This document shows positions 1 to 12,018 of a stretch of 64,000 bases of DNA, one piece after another; position 1 is the stretch's first letter; the number at the start of each line of letters is the position of its first letter. The notes under the pieces are model-generated. The model worked only from the letters and a program-made list of their open reading frames with translations, had not been told where the DNA came from and made no database searches. Source of the DNA: Larix kaempferi (taxonomy: Eukaryota; Streptophyta; Pinopsida; Pinales; Pinaceae). The position numbers were made by a program, and so were the translations under genes. The stretch lies in NCBI GenBank assembly GCA_027924585.1, contig BSBM01000442.1, forward strand, positions 8,680,001 through 8,744,000. The letters are read 5' to 3'.

Positions 1-1367
1 CTTTACAGTCTTTTTTTCCTTTATCTTTATATGTGCATGTCCACTTTCTTTGTTATATATTCCATTATGTTTTTCTTCTATATTTAAATGAACGCTTGAA
101 ATAACTCGAGATTCATGCTGGTTATGCCTCGTTTTATCGCATTTAAATATTCACTATTTTCTCCAAAGTTGACAATAGATTCATCCCAGTTAGATGACTA
201 TTGTTGATGGAATGTCATAACTTCTTTCTACACCACCTGAAAAATCAAATTGACTGTGATATGATTGCTATCTTGCCTCTGTGGAAATCTGTTTGGTATA
301 AATTTCTTACTGGTATATTAAATATTTGAAACTTTGACTCCATGCCCAATGTTTCTTGTTTTCCTTTTCAACCCAGAAAATCCTTTTGAGAAATTTTGAA
401 CGAGCTTTTATATATTTTTAGCCTTTACATATATCTTGTGAGAGAGCCCTCTCTGGTGGAAAAAATGGCTAAGTTTTCTACCTAAAGTTTGGTTTGAAAT
501 AGGTTACCTTAGGTGTTATTCTTTTACAACCGGGATAAAATCTAAGTGCTAACACCCCGATCACCTCCACTATCAGCCTAATTAAGGTTCCCTTCACTGC
601 TGCACACTACCTAGGGTTCCCCTTCCCTTAGAAATGACATGGGAAATTGTGGCTGGTCCTAACTACTAAATAAATAATTGAGCCTTGACTGGGTCTAGAA
701 TGTAGGATTAAACCTTCCTGATATCTCCCCATTGATTTTCTGGGTGTCTTACCCACTCACATCCACCAAAGGGTTTGGATCTATGGATTATTCATCGATA
801 TTCCTTTCCACACCCATTTCTGAACGATCTTAGCTCTGTAATTCGTGGCCTTACTCAGGATCGTGATTTATGGTTTTCTCCCTCTCTGCTCGGTCCATTG
901 CATCGGATAAGGATTCCATTGATTCCCCATCTCTTCTTTTTCCGACTCCATACCTAGGTGGTCCATAATGGCCTCGGGATGGAGGAACACGTCTCCCCAC
1001 GAAGTGGAGTGGATTATAGGGAAAGCAATCGACACCCATAACCTTCCATTCAAAAATTCAAGCTGCCCCATACTCCATCGATCTCATGAACAATATTCTT
1101 GTAGTACTTATCTTGTAGAAACAATCAATGGAAGTTAGGACATTCTAAGGGGTTTTCGAGGTGACAAATGGCAGCCTAGGGTTCAATCCCACAACCCCCT
1201 CACAACTCCCTAGTGGATACACATAGCCCTCTGTTTTAGTTGCATCCGTAGCCAACTCCTTGGTATTTTTATTTACATGGTATCATTTACATCATTTACA
1301 TTTTCCATGGCTTACTAGCACATGGTTATCCTAATACCAAATACTTTCCTCTTTAAGGGTGAACATT
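1..1367 (-). mobile_element. Ty3/gypsy-type LTR fragment (L1)
   Basis: The stretch from about 750 to 1367 matches 14398-15014 closely (shared phrases around the catcgatctc and ggcagccta segments), and less closely 55900-56310 inside LTR L3. Both of those continue to a typical LTR terminus; this copy stops at gaacattc (1367), where a different sequence begins. Orientation is taken from L3, whose terminal tattaca is followed by a complementary polypurine tract. No coding frame is present; the short frames are chance. The left end lies outside the window, so it could be a solo LTR or part of an element. Confidence 0.55.
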
Positions 1368-2265
1368 CTGTCACCTACCCAAATTCTGAGAATATTATTT
1401 TATTTGCAAAACACTTTATGTTAAATTTTAATTACAAAGTTTTGTAATTATGACCAAGTTTGGTCAAGGATGAATGTAATTACTGATTATTATTATTTAA
1501 ATAAATTAAAATAGGAGACAACCACCTAAGGGGACTATTAAATGAGTGATGACTGGCCCACTAGGAGGAATGTAAGCTGTTAGAAGGTATGGGAAATATG
1601 GCAGCATTTGCACTTCGCCACTAGCTGTTGGTTATGGGACAACTACCCCTAAAAATGTGGCATTATCCCCCAGGTGGGTGGAAGAGAGCAGGCATCTCAT
1701 TAATGACTAGTTAACCACTAAAAGGCCTAGGCAGCCTACATAAGGAAATTCAAATTGGGTAGGAAGCCTTACAATTTTTTCTGCATAAATATTCCTCAAG
1801 TGCATCAGGTGATCACTGAGAGATTCGAATAGGGAGGCTATGTGAGAGTGCAATTGTGAGTCTTCTTATTATACTGAGAAGGAAAACCAGAGGTGTTGGT
1901 GCAGGTCTCTTTGACTACTGAGTCTTGAGGACTAGATAATCTATAGTCTACTGCAAGTTGATGTACTAAGCTTCTACAGAATCTTCCTCCTGGTGGTTTA
2001 GTGAGCAGGCTCGGGGGTCCTAAGGCAAGTAACTTGGTTGTCTTTAGGAGTAGGTTGGGTGGAATAGGCTCCTTGGGTGGTTTGTTCTCCTACAAATTAC
2101 GAGGTTCTATTTTTCTGTTGTTATTTCAATCAAATGATTTTGCATTTATCAGTAAGAAATTATTCTGTTTTCTAACCTAAGTATGTTATCTAAATGAAAA
2201 TGATTTGATAAATGAAATGATTGATAAAATTACTTCTCTGCATTTTTCCCCATGCTGGTGTCTGC
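1368..2265. other. Possible gypsy LTR fragment beginning TGTCACC
   Basis: The sequence switches exactly at gaacattc|tgtcacctaccc, interrupting L1 at a point that is continuous in L2 (15014). A TGTCAC start is common for plant gypsy LTRs. Downstream lie TATA-like tracts (about 1738 and 1785) and a purine/pyrimidine composition like an LTR. I found no second copy, no clear primer site and no matching end, so the extent is a guess. It could instead be another repeat type inserted into L1. Confidence 0.25.
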
Positions 2266-4894
2266 ATCGTACTCTAGTACAGGAAGTGAAATTAAAATCA
2301 AATAACTGATGGGCAGAATGCCAAGTGAATAGATAGAATGATACTATTGTGTTCTTCTAATTCTAACATCTACATGTTTTAAAACTCAGAAACAAAACAA
2401 TCTATAATAAACAGTTATAGAAATCATTCTCTTGTACTTAATTTTAAAAGAAAAACATTTCATTTATGCATAGATTTATATTTTCCAATTCAACTCCATC
2501 TATTTCCGATAGAAATATTATGCATTTCCATATTATAGATTTAATGTTTTCCAACACTTCATATTCCAAGAAATATAGTAGCTGCAATTTATTTTATATA
2601 CAGATTTGTTATAAGTAGACACTTATCATTTTCATAAATTTTATTCGCAGTTTGATTTAATATATATATAATTTTTATATAAAAATTGGAACCCTAAGAT
2701 TATACAAACTCTAGTATTGGAACACTTATTTAGTACACAGTTCAGAAATCCTCATCAAACGTTCATGGCAATAGTAGACATTTATTTCTGAAGTTACAGA
2801 AGCCTGATATCTAAACCTTAGACAACATTTAAAGACTATCTTTTATTCATATCAAGACTAATAGTAAGACATTTTTATCACTTAGCAGAAGATATGATTT
2901 TAATATCAATATCTAACAACAAGAGATTTATACAGTATCAAAACCTTTTACATACACAGGTTAAGACCCAACTTTCGGGCTTGATTTCTCACTACAAGTT
3001 TGGTTGTCAGCGAAACCTACAAAATAGGGTTTCATTTATTGAAATAGAACCAACACCTTATGATATTTATCATTTCAAATTATACGAAGTACAGGTTCAT
3101 CTACCACCAGACAAGCAACTACTACTCTCGACCTGAGACCTTCTTGTTATTCTAAACCAATTCAATAGACTTTTAAACGATTCCTTAAAACAATTATTTG
3201 AACAAGATTATAACATTAAATACAAATCGAGCCTTTAGTACAGAAGCGAGTGAACCCTCGACTTAAAAGACACGTTCAACAGCATAGTGAAATTCATGAC
3301 GGAGTTGCATTAAGGTCCCATTCAAAATTTCCAAAATATATAGGGTCTTTTCCCTTAAACAACTATTGGTATAAAAACCAGTTCGAGGTCATTCTTAATG
3401 CTATAGCAAACATTACTGAGCCAAGCTTTAAATAAAAGACTAAGGTTTAACCTCTTTACAATATGGTATCTAAGAAAAACTTTAAACTCAGCCAACCCTT
3501 CGAACTTGGTCGTAGTTCCAACCACCGTCACAACTGCTTTCACCAGTAAAAACCATGCCAAAGGAACCTACGAGGTTTTTAAAGAACCACCGAGGCTTAC
3601 CAGAAGAGTGTTGCAGCTTTTCTTTTTCCGAGTTACATTCATAGAGTTTCCTCCAACATTGTAATACCTGCTAGTGCAGTTGGAGAGGGTTAGAACAAGA
3701 AAACACAGAAGAAAAGCTTAAACATTACAATATTCCTATCACTGTATTTAAAATATTACCTCAACGACAAAGCTCCTGGCTCGAGACAACCCTTACTACA
3801 AAAAATGATGAAGCTTGATAGCAGTTGCAGCACCAATGAGTGCAAATCCTTGGAACCATTTTTAAATGCTTGGAAAATCAAACTCCATTTCAATCTTGAC
3901 ACTCAAATAAACTGACAGAGAAACCTTCGCAATATTTTTAATGGTGGAATCGTGGCCCTATCTCACTAAGACTATAAGCCTGGAGCATTTAAACTTCTCT
4001 CACAGGTCTGAGGTTCGAAACTGAGGAAGGAGTCCTCTTACCTGTAAAACTCTAAAAACCCTACTTTTCAGCAGCCTGTCGGCTCTCCCAACCTTACCAC
4101 AATACTCGAAATGAATTCTAGGGAAGTAGTTATTTGGCACTTACCAACGAAAGACTAAGGTTTCTCCCAAGCCCTAGATCTTGTAGAGATCAATGGTGAT
4201 AAAGTTGCCAGACATGCATATTGGTATCCAAGCGATTATTGCAATCAATACTGCATTGATTGTGGTATCTACCACACTGCCAATTCAGTAGCTCAATGAC
4301 AAGTGCATTGACACAACTCAGCTTTGAGTAGTGTTAATCATAAATGCAATCACATGAAGATCCTCCAACCAAGCCTTCCACCTCACTCAGTTGAACGAAG
4401 TAATGCAAGACCTGTCATTGCCAGTTTTGAAAGCGTGTTAAGTACCAACCTTTATTATCCTGTCAACATCATAATCATTGCTTTGTTAGATTTTAATACA
4501 TACTTTCGAAAGGTGCTTCATGCATCGTAAAAAGTATTATATGCCTTTGTTAATGCGTGAATGCAAAGTAATATAGTTTGTATATATTTTCAATTATGTT
4601 TAAAAGCATATTGAGAAATCATGATAATAACAGTGCTTATCAATAATATTACATTGAAATGTTTGGAGTGGATATTGTATAGTTAAGGTAAGTTGCATAT
4701 ATTCCTCCTATTTGATAGTCTTTAGGATAAAGTTTATATAGTATCAAGTTTTAGCTTTGTGTGTTAAATATTTGATAAATGAGTAAACTTAAATATAGTC
4801 TAATTTCAAATATTATACCCTATAATGCTAGTTAAATAGTATAAACACTATATCTACAAGGTTTTCAAATAAAGTTAAGATGGGATGGTAATAT
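2266..4894. other. Unassigned AT-rich stretch without recognisable gene
   Basis: Only short open frames (under 85 codons) occur, and none has a domain I recognise. It may be the decayed internal part of whatever begins at 1368, because the next recognisable element (B1 at 4895) is inserted into it. Apart from the tRNA-like stretch near 3943-4035 I see no structured feature. Confidence 0.4.
3943..4035 (+). repeat. Candidate tRNA-derived SINE head
   Basis: A sequence resembling an RNA polymerase III internal promoter is present. A B-box-like ggttcgaaac occurs at 4012-4021, preceded by ggtctga, and about 55 bases upstream there is a gtggcc...actaag segment where an A box would be expected. This is the usual head of plant tRNA-related SINEs. 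I see no poly(A) or T-rich tail with flanking duplications, and the fold is not that of a functional tRNA, so the SINE reading is tentative. Confidence 0.3.
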
Positions 4895-5583
4895 TGTTGA
4901 TGTATATGTAACTTAAGAATGTATTTCATATATGTATATTGTACTCCTATAGAGATGGTATTATTCCTCTATACGGATGTGTTTGTATTCCTATAGAGAT
5001 GTTATTATTCCTCTATACGGAAGTGTCGTCATTTATATTGTAAGTGTTGTAACTTATACTTGATGGGTTATTAGACTATCTTGTTGGGGTCGGCCTTGTA
5101 TAAGTCACGTGGGTCAAAGGGTTATTAGACCACCCTATTGGGGGTCGGCCATGTGGGTCGAAGGGTTATTAGACCACCCTATTGGGTGTTGGCCCAGTCA
5201 CCTTTGTGTTATGTGGTTAAGTTGAGGCTAACCTAGTAAAGGTTATTAGGCAAGTCAAGTCAAGTATACATAGAGTGCGGGAGGCACTCTATTTCATCAT
5301 TCTATTCTCTCACACACTCTTTGGAGAGTAGCGCACTTGTGGAGGAGGAGAAGCTGTTGCTAGGAGATGTCTATCTCTTATGCTTGGGTTGTATCATTGC
5401 TCTATCTATCTCTGAGGAAGTTATTGGGGTTTTTAACCTTTATGGTTTTCCCCAAGTAAACTCTGTGTCTCTTGTGTGCTTGCATTATTGTGTCCATGAT
5501 TGATATGCTGTAGATATGCTATACATGTTGTTCTCTCAGTTAAGATCCTAGATCAGATTGAAGTAAATTCTGAAAAACTAACA
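4895..5583 (+). repeat. B1 5' LTR
   Basis: Begins tgttgatgta and ends aaca directly before a tRNA-iMet primer site. It aligns along its length with LTRs at 60600-61250 (plus) and 15839-16494, 23735-24390 and 49093-49727 (minus). It contains three copies of a ttattagaccaccctattggg-type unit (about 5070-5190) and two copies of a ctatagagatg...cctctata unit (about 4950-5025). The TATA box seen in the sister copies (TATAAATA) is altered here to TATACATA at 5265-5272, which may have silenced transcription from this LTR. Confidence 0.85.
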
Positions 5584-5596
5584 TGGTATCAGAGCT
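5584..5596 (+). other. Primer binding site, tRNA-iMet type
   Basis: tggtatcagagct directly abuts the LTR end. It matches the 3' end of initiator methionine tRNA, the usual copia primer. Confidence 0.85.
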
Positions 5597-6223
5597 ATCC
5601 TAAAAGAAGGCATGGTATGGCATGTATGACACTTGTTGCACTTACGATGCTAGGGCTTGATATAGCAAAAAACCATTCATCATAGAAATTTCGCTATAAA
5701 TCCATTTTGGCAAAGTTTTCGGATCTGAAACTTTTATAGGTCGAATATCAGATCCCCATGTACCTTGTATCCAAAGGAAAACTTCTAATTCGTTTTATGA
5801 TCTGTACAATCTAGGGTTTCTGCCTCTTCCAGATCTGAGTCATAAATAGGTGACCTAGGAAGAAAGGTCATAACTTGGGCTAGGAAGCTCCAAATGAAAT
5901 TTTGTAAAAAGCGACAGGTAGTGAACGGACTGTACTTTCTCACGTAACTTTTCCAGAGGCCGAAACTGAACCAATGACACATGTCACGCTATACAAGTTC
6001 GATCTCCTGTTTTATCCCATAAATAGGTCATGTTGTGACACTTGGTATAACTCTCTCTCAGAGAATCCAATTGAGTTCAGACCTATGGGGTTGGAAAAAT
6101 GACAGGTTGGGCTACCATAGGTAGAAGTTTCAGACCCTGTGGATTGGAAAGTTCAGAGTTACACTAGAAACAATTAGGTGCATATTTATGTCAAAATATA
6201 ATTATTTTTTAGCACCTTCATTC
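5597..6223 (+). other. B1 leader, part 1
   Basis: Non-coding leader shared by all B copies and by element E. It begins with a segment that in B3 reads aaggcatgatatggcatg, and holds the conserved aggaagctccaaatgaaatt and gaccctgtgga segments. Small frames here differ between copies and are not conserved as protein. The last five bases, cattc, are the target duplication of element A. The same site is uninterrupted in E (30910), both minus-strand B units (near 23085 and 48445) and B3 (62070). Confidence 0.7.
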
Positions 6224-6921
6224 TGTTGGAATATTTAAGCCTTCCTACCATTTATTTAATTACATAAGATACATTAATTAATCACTTGTTGGTTAATTCT
6301 ATGTAATAATTGAGGAAATTGCCATTGTGTGGCCCACAAGGCAATATGGGAGGATAAGATTCCATGCAAGGTGTGTTCTACAAGACTCCTAGGATACTTG
6401 GGCACATTCATAAAGACTTCTGGATAATATTTAGTAAGGAGGGCGCATTTGTGAAGAAAGATGCCGCTTTTACTGCTTTTTCCCCCAAAGGAAAGAGCTA
6501 GTCAACCTAGGAAAGTGTTTTTTACACCAAAAAATTTCCTTAACACCATTTCCACTCAAATTTCGTATTTGGCATTGATTTTACCTATATTTCACCTTCA
6601 GCTCACTAATTTAGCAATTCGTGAGATTTTGAGCAGATTTGGAAAGCCAACTTGCCACCTAGGGGGGATGGGCAATTTTAGAAAGTCTGATGGATAGAAG
6701 ATTCTTTTGGAATCTTTATCCATTCGAATTATTGCTGTAATGTTATTTAATAGCAGCCTACAACATTCATATGTTATCTGATGTAATTATTATTCATGAG
6801 AAGTAATACAAAAATCCATTCCTGTGCATTATTTTTGTGTCTTTTGACTAGTTGTGTGAGATTTTTCATATGAGAGAGTGTAATTTCTTGGAGATTTATT
6901 GGATGTGATCTTATTTTCACA
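6224..6921 (+). repeat. Element A 5' LTR
   Basis: Begins tgttggaata and ends ttttcaca, immediately followed by the primer site. It is the same length as the 3' LTR at 11321-12018, and both ends have the TG...CA signature. Confidence 0.95.
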
Positions 6922-6934
6922 TGGTATCAGAGCC
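6922..6934 (+). other. Element A primer binding site (tRNA-iMet)
   Basis: tggtatcagagcc lies directly after the 5' LTR, with no spacer. Confidence 0.9.
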
Positions 6935-7094
6935 ATAAATCTATTCCTTTCATCTATTGATTGTCTTGCAGGATCCAACAGTCTCAGGAAGGGCACATTG
7001 ATCAATTCACCAAGTGAATTCTATTCTTTGCAGGGTGCATTTTGGAATCCAGAAGTGTTCTAATTTCAGTCCAAAAGTTATATCAGTTGTAGAA

Positions 7095-8024
7095 ATGGAT
7101 CATACACAGCAGATCATCCTTACTCCTTTCAATTATTTTGATTGGAAAGCACAGATGGAGATTCTACTGAGGAGCAAAGGGCTCTACAGGGTGACCATGG
7201 CAACATAAGCTGAGCCCACCTCAGCAGTGGATAAATATAAATGGAATAATAGAAGGGATGAATCCTATGGGTTTTTATGTCTCACTACATCCAGAGAACT
7301 CTTATTTAATCTTGATGGCCTCACTTCACCCAATGAAGTATGGATGAAACTTCAAGAATTGTTTGGTAAAACCGATGAATTGAGAGGCCACCAATTTGAT
7401 AACGAGCTAGTCTCTTTGAGTCCGCAAAATTTCAATAATCTACAAGAATTATTCTCCAAATTCAAGTCTCTTGTATTGAATCTGAAGCAATGTGGAATAG
7501 ACAAGAAATATGAGCAATTAGTTTTGGCCATTCTCTCCAAGCTTGGCCCGGACTATTCAATTTTTGTTTCCACCTTCCATTCCACCCGGTAAGCAATTAA
7601 AAATTGGAAGAGCCCGTCACTTTAAGAATTCATGGAGTCATTAACTCAAGAACAAGACAAGCTGGTCTTAATGGGAGCCATTAAAAATCCATCCAAATAC
7701 CATTGTATAAATGTTGGAGACTCCAAGAATTCGAAAGGAAAGAAGAAAGGCAACTTCAAGAAACCCACCGGTGAGCGGAAAGACAAGCAGAATTTTAATG
7801 GAGAGCCATCAAACTTCAAGAAGAATCCGAACAAGAAGAATGAGAGGAAAAAGTGCACTTATTGCAGCAAGGGATTTCATCCCAAAATCTATTGTATGAA
7901 GAAGACCATTGACCAATTAACTCAGACATTGGAGAAAGCCAACATTCCTCTCCTAGAGAGCGCAAGAAGGAAGGATGGAGGATCAAATTCCGATGCGATG
8001 ATAAAGAGAGAGTTCATGCATTGA
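7095..8024 (+). pseudogene. gag: Element A gag
   Basis: The copia capsid/nucleocapsid polyprotein that would package element RNA. The frame starts at the ATG at 7095 (residues MDHTQQ...), aligning with the gag start of element C at 50400. It runs in one frame to 8024 but is cut by TAA at 7206 and TAA at 7590 and contains a non-coding-looking join at 7593-7631. A UBN2-like gag core spans about 7110-7592. A basic Lys/Asn-rich tract is followed by a CX2CX4HX4C zinc knuckle (CTYCSKGFHPKIYC, near 7856-7897). The frame ends at TGA 8022-8024, overlapping the pol frame in another phase. In element C the knuckle and protease share one frame, so a small indel around 7975-8000 is the likely cause. Confidence 0.85.
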
Positions 8025-9658
8025 TGGCCAACACTTCCCAATCTTCATCATTCATCATTGATTCTAGTGCTTCAAGACACATGGTGTCTGCAAGTAAGTA
8101 TTTTACTTCACTTGACTCTTCCGGTGGTCCGAATATTGTATTGGGAGACAATTCTGAAACCTCTAGCAAAGGAAAAGGTAGCATAGATCTCGAGTTTGGG
8201 TCATTCAATAATGTTTTATATGTCCCTGGACTTGCTGCAAGCCTACTTTCAGTCTATCAGATGAACCATACAGGGCTTCCCAAGAGAGTCACCTTTACCC
8301 CCAATGATGTTGAGATAGCAGAAATTTCAACAGGAAAAATTATTGCATTTGGTACTGCTGACCACTGTTCTAGAATCTACAAGTTTTCTCATTTTGTGCC
8401 AAACTCCTCACCTTCTTCTCTATTGAACCATGCCAATGAGTCTATCAAGATATGGCATGAAATATTTGGCCACCTAAACTACAAATACCTTTCCCAAATT
8501 CATGAGAAAGAGATGGTTATAGGGCTTCCCAATATCAAATTTTCCAAAGGTGTCTGTCAATCCTGCATCCTAGGAAAACACCCTGAGAACAAGTATGGGA
8601 TATCTACCACTGAGAGAACCACTGTACCATTGGAACTTATACACACTAACATATCATGTCCATTTCCTCATGAGTCATTGAATTCAGAAAAATACATTCT
8701 CACATTCATAGATGATTTTAGCAGGTACTATTGGGTTTATTTCATCAAGCTTAAATCAAAAGTTTTTGGGTTTTTCAGGCTATTCAAAGCCTCAGTTGAG
8801 AATCAATCTGGTAGGCTTATTAAAGTGTTAATTTCTGAGAATGGTGGTGAGTATGTGAAATCAGAGTTTCAACAATTGTGTGCTTCATCAGGCATACAGA
8901 TGCAACATACAGTTCGATATACACCTCAGCAAAATGGGGTTGCTGAGAGGAAGAATAGATCTCTCAAGGAGATGGCCACATGCATGATTGAGGAAAAAAG
9001 TTTGTCTCCTAAGATATGGGATGAAGCAATAAATTGTTCCACCTATATTCAGAATATAGTTCCACACAAATCTGTCAAAGGTATCACTCCTTTCGAGGCA
9101 TGGACAGGTAAAAAACCGGATATCTCTCATTTAATGATTTTTGGCTCAAAGGATTGGGCTAGGATTCCGATTGAGAAGAGGAGGGCTATGCAGCCCCAAA
9201 GCCAACCATGTTTGTTTGTGGGATATTCAGAGGAATCAAAATATTATAAGCTGCTGAACATGACAAATCATAAAGCATTCATCGAAATAAGTGTGCAGTT
9301 TGAGGAAGAGCCCTCTCAGAGCGCACAAATTGGAGATTCATCTTCATCGCCGACTGAAGAAGAAGTAAGTGATGTTCTTGATATTTTTGATTCTGATATT
9401 TCTGATGATGAGGATCAAATTATTGCAGATGAAAACTCACCTACAAGGCTTAAGTGGGCTGCAAAAACTTTGCAAGTAGTAGGTGAACTAGCAGGCAACC
9501 CTCAGGACCAAAGGAGGACTAGATCACAGTTTGAGATTGCTCCCAATGTGAATGATCCTTATCTTTATGAGAAGTGCTATATGATGATATATTTTGATCC
9601 AAAAACATATGAGGATGCCTCACATGATCCTAGATGGCAGATTTCTATGGATGAGTAG
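8024..9658 (+). pseudogene. pol: Element A pol part 1: protease and integrase
   Basis: Open for about 545 codons. In order: an aspartic protease with motif IDSSAS (the family has D-S/T-G, so the glycine is lost); the GAG-pre-integrase H-H-C-C zinc finger (IWHEIFGHLNY ... CQSCILGKH); then the integrase core. The first catalytic Asp position reads HTNIS and the second SENGGEY, so both acidic residues usual in the DDE triad are altered; the glutamate context VAERKNR is kept. After the core come the SHLMIFGS-type region and an acidic, serine-rich linker. TAG at 9656-9658 separates it from RT in the same frame. Element C has GAG at the equivalent codon. Confidence 0.9.
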
Positions 9659-11125
9659 TTTCAGTCATTGCAGAAGAATGAAACTTGGGAGCTAGTCAAG
9701 CTCCCCGCAGGCAAAAAGTTGGTAAGATGCAAATGGATTTATAAGAATAAATGTGTAGCAGATGGTACTGCCATTAAGTACAAGGAAAGGCTGGTAGAAA
9801 AGGGGTATTCTCAGGTCCAAGGACTTGATTATAATGAAACATTTGCACCGGTAGCTCAGAAAGACTCCATTAGACTAGTTTTGGCAGTGGCAGCTTCCAA
9901 GCTGTGGGAAGTACATCACATGGATGTGAAAAGTGCTTTCCTCCATGGGGAACTTGAAGAGGAGATATATATGCAGCAGCCACATGGGTACACATCAGAT
10001 CCAAACCTTGTTTGCAGGTTGAAAAATTCTTTGTATGGACTCAAGCAAGCCCCCAGGGCTTGGTATGCGAAGATGGACAGGATTTTGCTGTCACAATCCT
10101 ATGTTCAGTGTAAATCTGATCCAAATGTCTATACGAAGTTTGATGATGGTTTTATTATGTTAATAGTGCTGTATGTTGATGATTTTCTGATCACAGGTGA
10201 TAGCACTGAACAAATAGCAGCTCTTAAGACCGCAATGCACCAAGCATTCTCCATGAGTGACTTGGGAATTCTCAAGCAATTTTTGGGGCTTGAAATTTCA
10301 CAAACAAAAGAAGGAACCAAGGTATGTCAGTCAAAGTATTGCTCTGATCTGTTGAAGAAGTTTAAGATGGCTGATTTCAAGCCTTCTAAGACTCCATTCC
10401 TTTCTGGAGTTAGAATGGAAGAAGCAGAATCTACACCGCTTTTTGACAGTACACTCTACAGACAGTTGATTGGCAGCTTACTCTACTTGACTCATACTCA
10501 TCCAAATCTTGCATATGCTGTGAGTGTGGCATCTAGATACATGGAGCAGCCACATGAGTTACATAGGAGGGCTGCAAAAAGAATCCTTCATTATGCGCAG
10601 GGAAAAAAGAGTGATGGGATTCACTATGTGGCAGATTCTAGCTTAGATCTCTTGGGTTTCACAGATTCGGATTGTGCTGGTGATAGCCTTGACAGGAAAT
10701 CCACATCAGGATTTGTATTCATGCTTGGAGGTGGCCCTGTTTTCTGGTCCAGCAAGAAACATAATTCCATAGCACTATCTTCAACAGAGGCAGAGTACAG
10801 AGGAGCAGTGAATGCTGCTACATAGTGTGTCTGGTTGCAGCGGATTTTGTCTGAGTTTGAGATTGCTTTCCGTACTCCTACTGTCATTTATTGTGACAAC
10901 CAGAGTGCCATTAGAGTTTCATGTGATCCAGTACAGAGGTAGAGGGCCAAGCACATAGAGAATCATATGCATTACATCAGAGGACTAGTGCATGACCAGA
11001 TCATAGATTTGCAGTATTGCCCCACAGGTGAGGAAACTGCAGATATCTTCACCAAGGCTTTCACAGAGAAGACATTCAGCTATCTTAGATCACTGTTTGG
11101 GATGGTTGGACATGTGGTGGAGTGA
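9659..11125 (+). pseudogene. pol: Element A pol part 2: reverse transcriptase and RNase H
   Basis: Continues the phase of the protease/integrase frame. RT begins with NETWELVKLP and KWIYKNK, has the DVKSAFLHG and KNSLYGLKQAPRAW motifs, and a normal YVDD catalytic box (LYVDDFLITG near 10167-10196). RNase H includes FTDSDCAGD, DRKSTSGF and SSTEAEYRG. Stops interrupt it: TAG at 10823-10825 and a second TAG at about 10940. The frame then reads through the conserved CDNQSAI and KHIENHMHYIR segments to a final TGA at 11123-11125. The RT active site itself looks intact; the nonsense codons are what disable it. Confidence 0.9.
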
Positions 11126-11320
11126 AGGGTTGATCAGCAACCTTTCAATTTTTTTATTTCCATGTTTTGAGGGAAGGCTTTTCCCATGAGGTTTTCCTTC
11201 TATCCTTGTTTTGAGGACTGACAATATTTTGTACGGGGTGACCAAGTCTTGTTACTGGGCCCTTAGCATTTTTTTATATATTATGATATTTAGATCATTT
11301 AAGTTAGACTTAAGAGGGGG
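11126..11320 (+). other. Element A 3' untranslated region and polypurine tract
   Basis: About 190 non-coding bases between the pol stop and the 3' LTR. They end in aagaggggg (11312-11320), the purine run that primes plus-strand synthesis, and directly abut the 3' LTR. Confidence 0.8.
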
Positions 11321-12018
11321 TGTTAGAATATTTAATCCTTCCTACCATTTATTTAATTACATAAGATGCATTAATTAATCACTTGTTGGTTAATTCTATA
11401 TAATAATTGAGGAAATTGCCATTGTGTGGCCCACAAGGAAATATGAGAGGATAAGATTCCATGAAAGGTGTGGTCTAAAAGACTCCTAGGCCACTTGGGT
11501 GCATTCCTAAATAATTCTGGATAAGATTTAGGAAGGAGGACGCATTTGTGAAGAAAGATGCTGCTTTTACTGCTTTTTCCCCCAAATTAAAGAGCTAGTC
11601 AACCTAGGAAAGTATTTTTTACACCAAAAACTTTCCTTAACACCATTTCCACTCAAATTTCGTATTTGGAATTTATTTTACCTATATTTCACCTTCATCT
11701 CACTAATTTAGCAATTCGTGAGCTTTTGAGGAGATTTGGAAAGCCAACTTGCCACCTAGGGGGGATGGGTAGTTTTAGAAAGTCTTATGGATAGAAGATT
11801 CTTTTGGCATATTTATCCATTCAAATTATTGCTGTAATGTTATTTAATAATAGCCTACAACATTCATATGTTGGCTGATGTAATTATTATTCATGAGAAG
11901 TAATACAAAAATCCATTCCTATGCATTATTTTTGTGTCTTTTGACTAGTTGTGTTTGATTTTACATATGAGAGAGTGTAATTTCTTGGAGAGTTATGCGA
12001 TGTGATATGATTTTCACA
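11321..12018 (+). repeat. Element A 3' LTR
   Basis: Begins tgttagaata and ends ttttcaca, followed by the target duplication cattc. It has the same length as the 5' LTR, with only substitutions in my hand alignment. Confidence 0.95.

Larger units (their letters stand above)
6224..12018 (+). mobile_element. Copia element A, complete but inactive
   Basis: A 5,795-bp Ty1/copia retrotransposon with two 698-bp LTRs that align without gaps, an iMet primer site, gag, protease, integrase, RT, RNase H and a polypurine tract in canonical copia order. A five-base target duplication, cattc, lies at 6219-6223 and 12019-12023. It is nested in the B1 leader, and four empty sites elsewhere in the window confirm the boundaries. 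Stop codons, a frameshift and changed catalytic residues make it non-autonomous now. A hand comparison of the LTRs gives roughly 45-50 differences (about 93% identity). Confidence 0.95.

Noticed and set aside
2894-3561. Small frames at 2894, 3250 and 3355 as host exons
   Set aside because: No domain, no convincing splice context linking them, and flanking DNA is repeat-derived.
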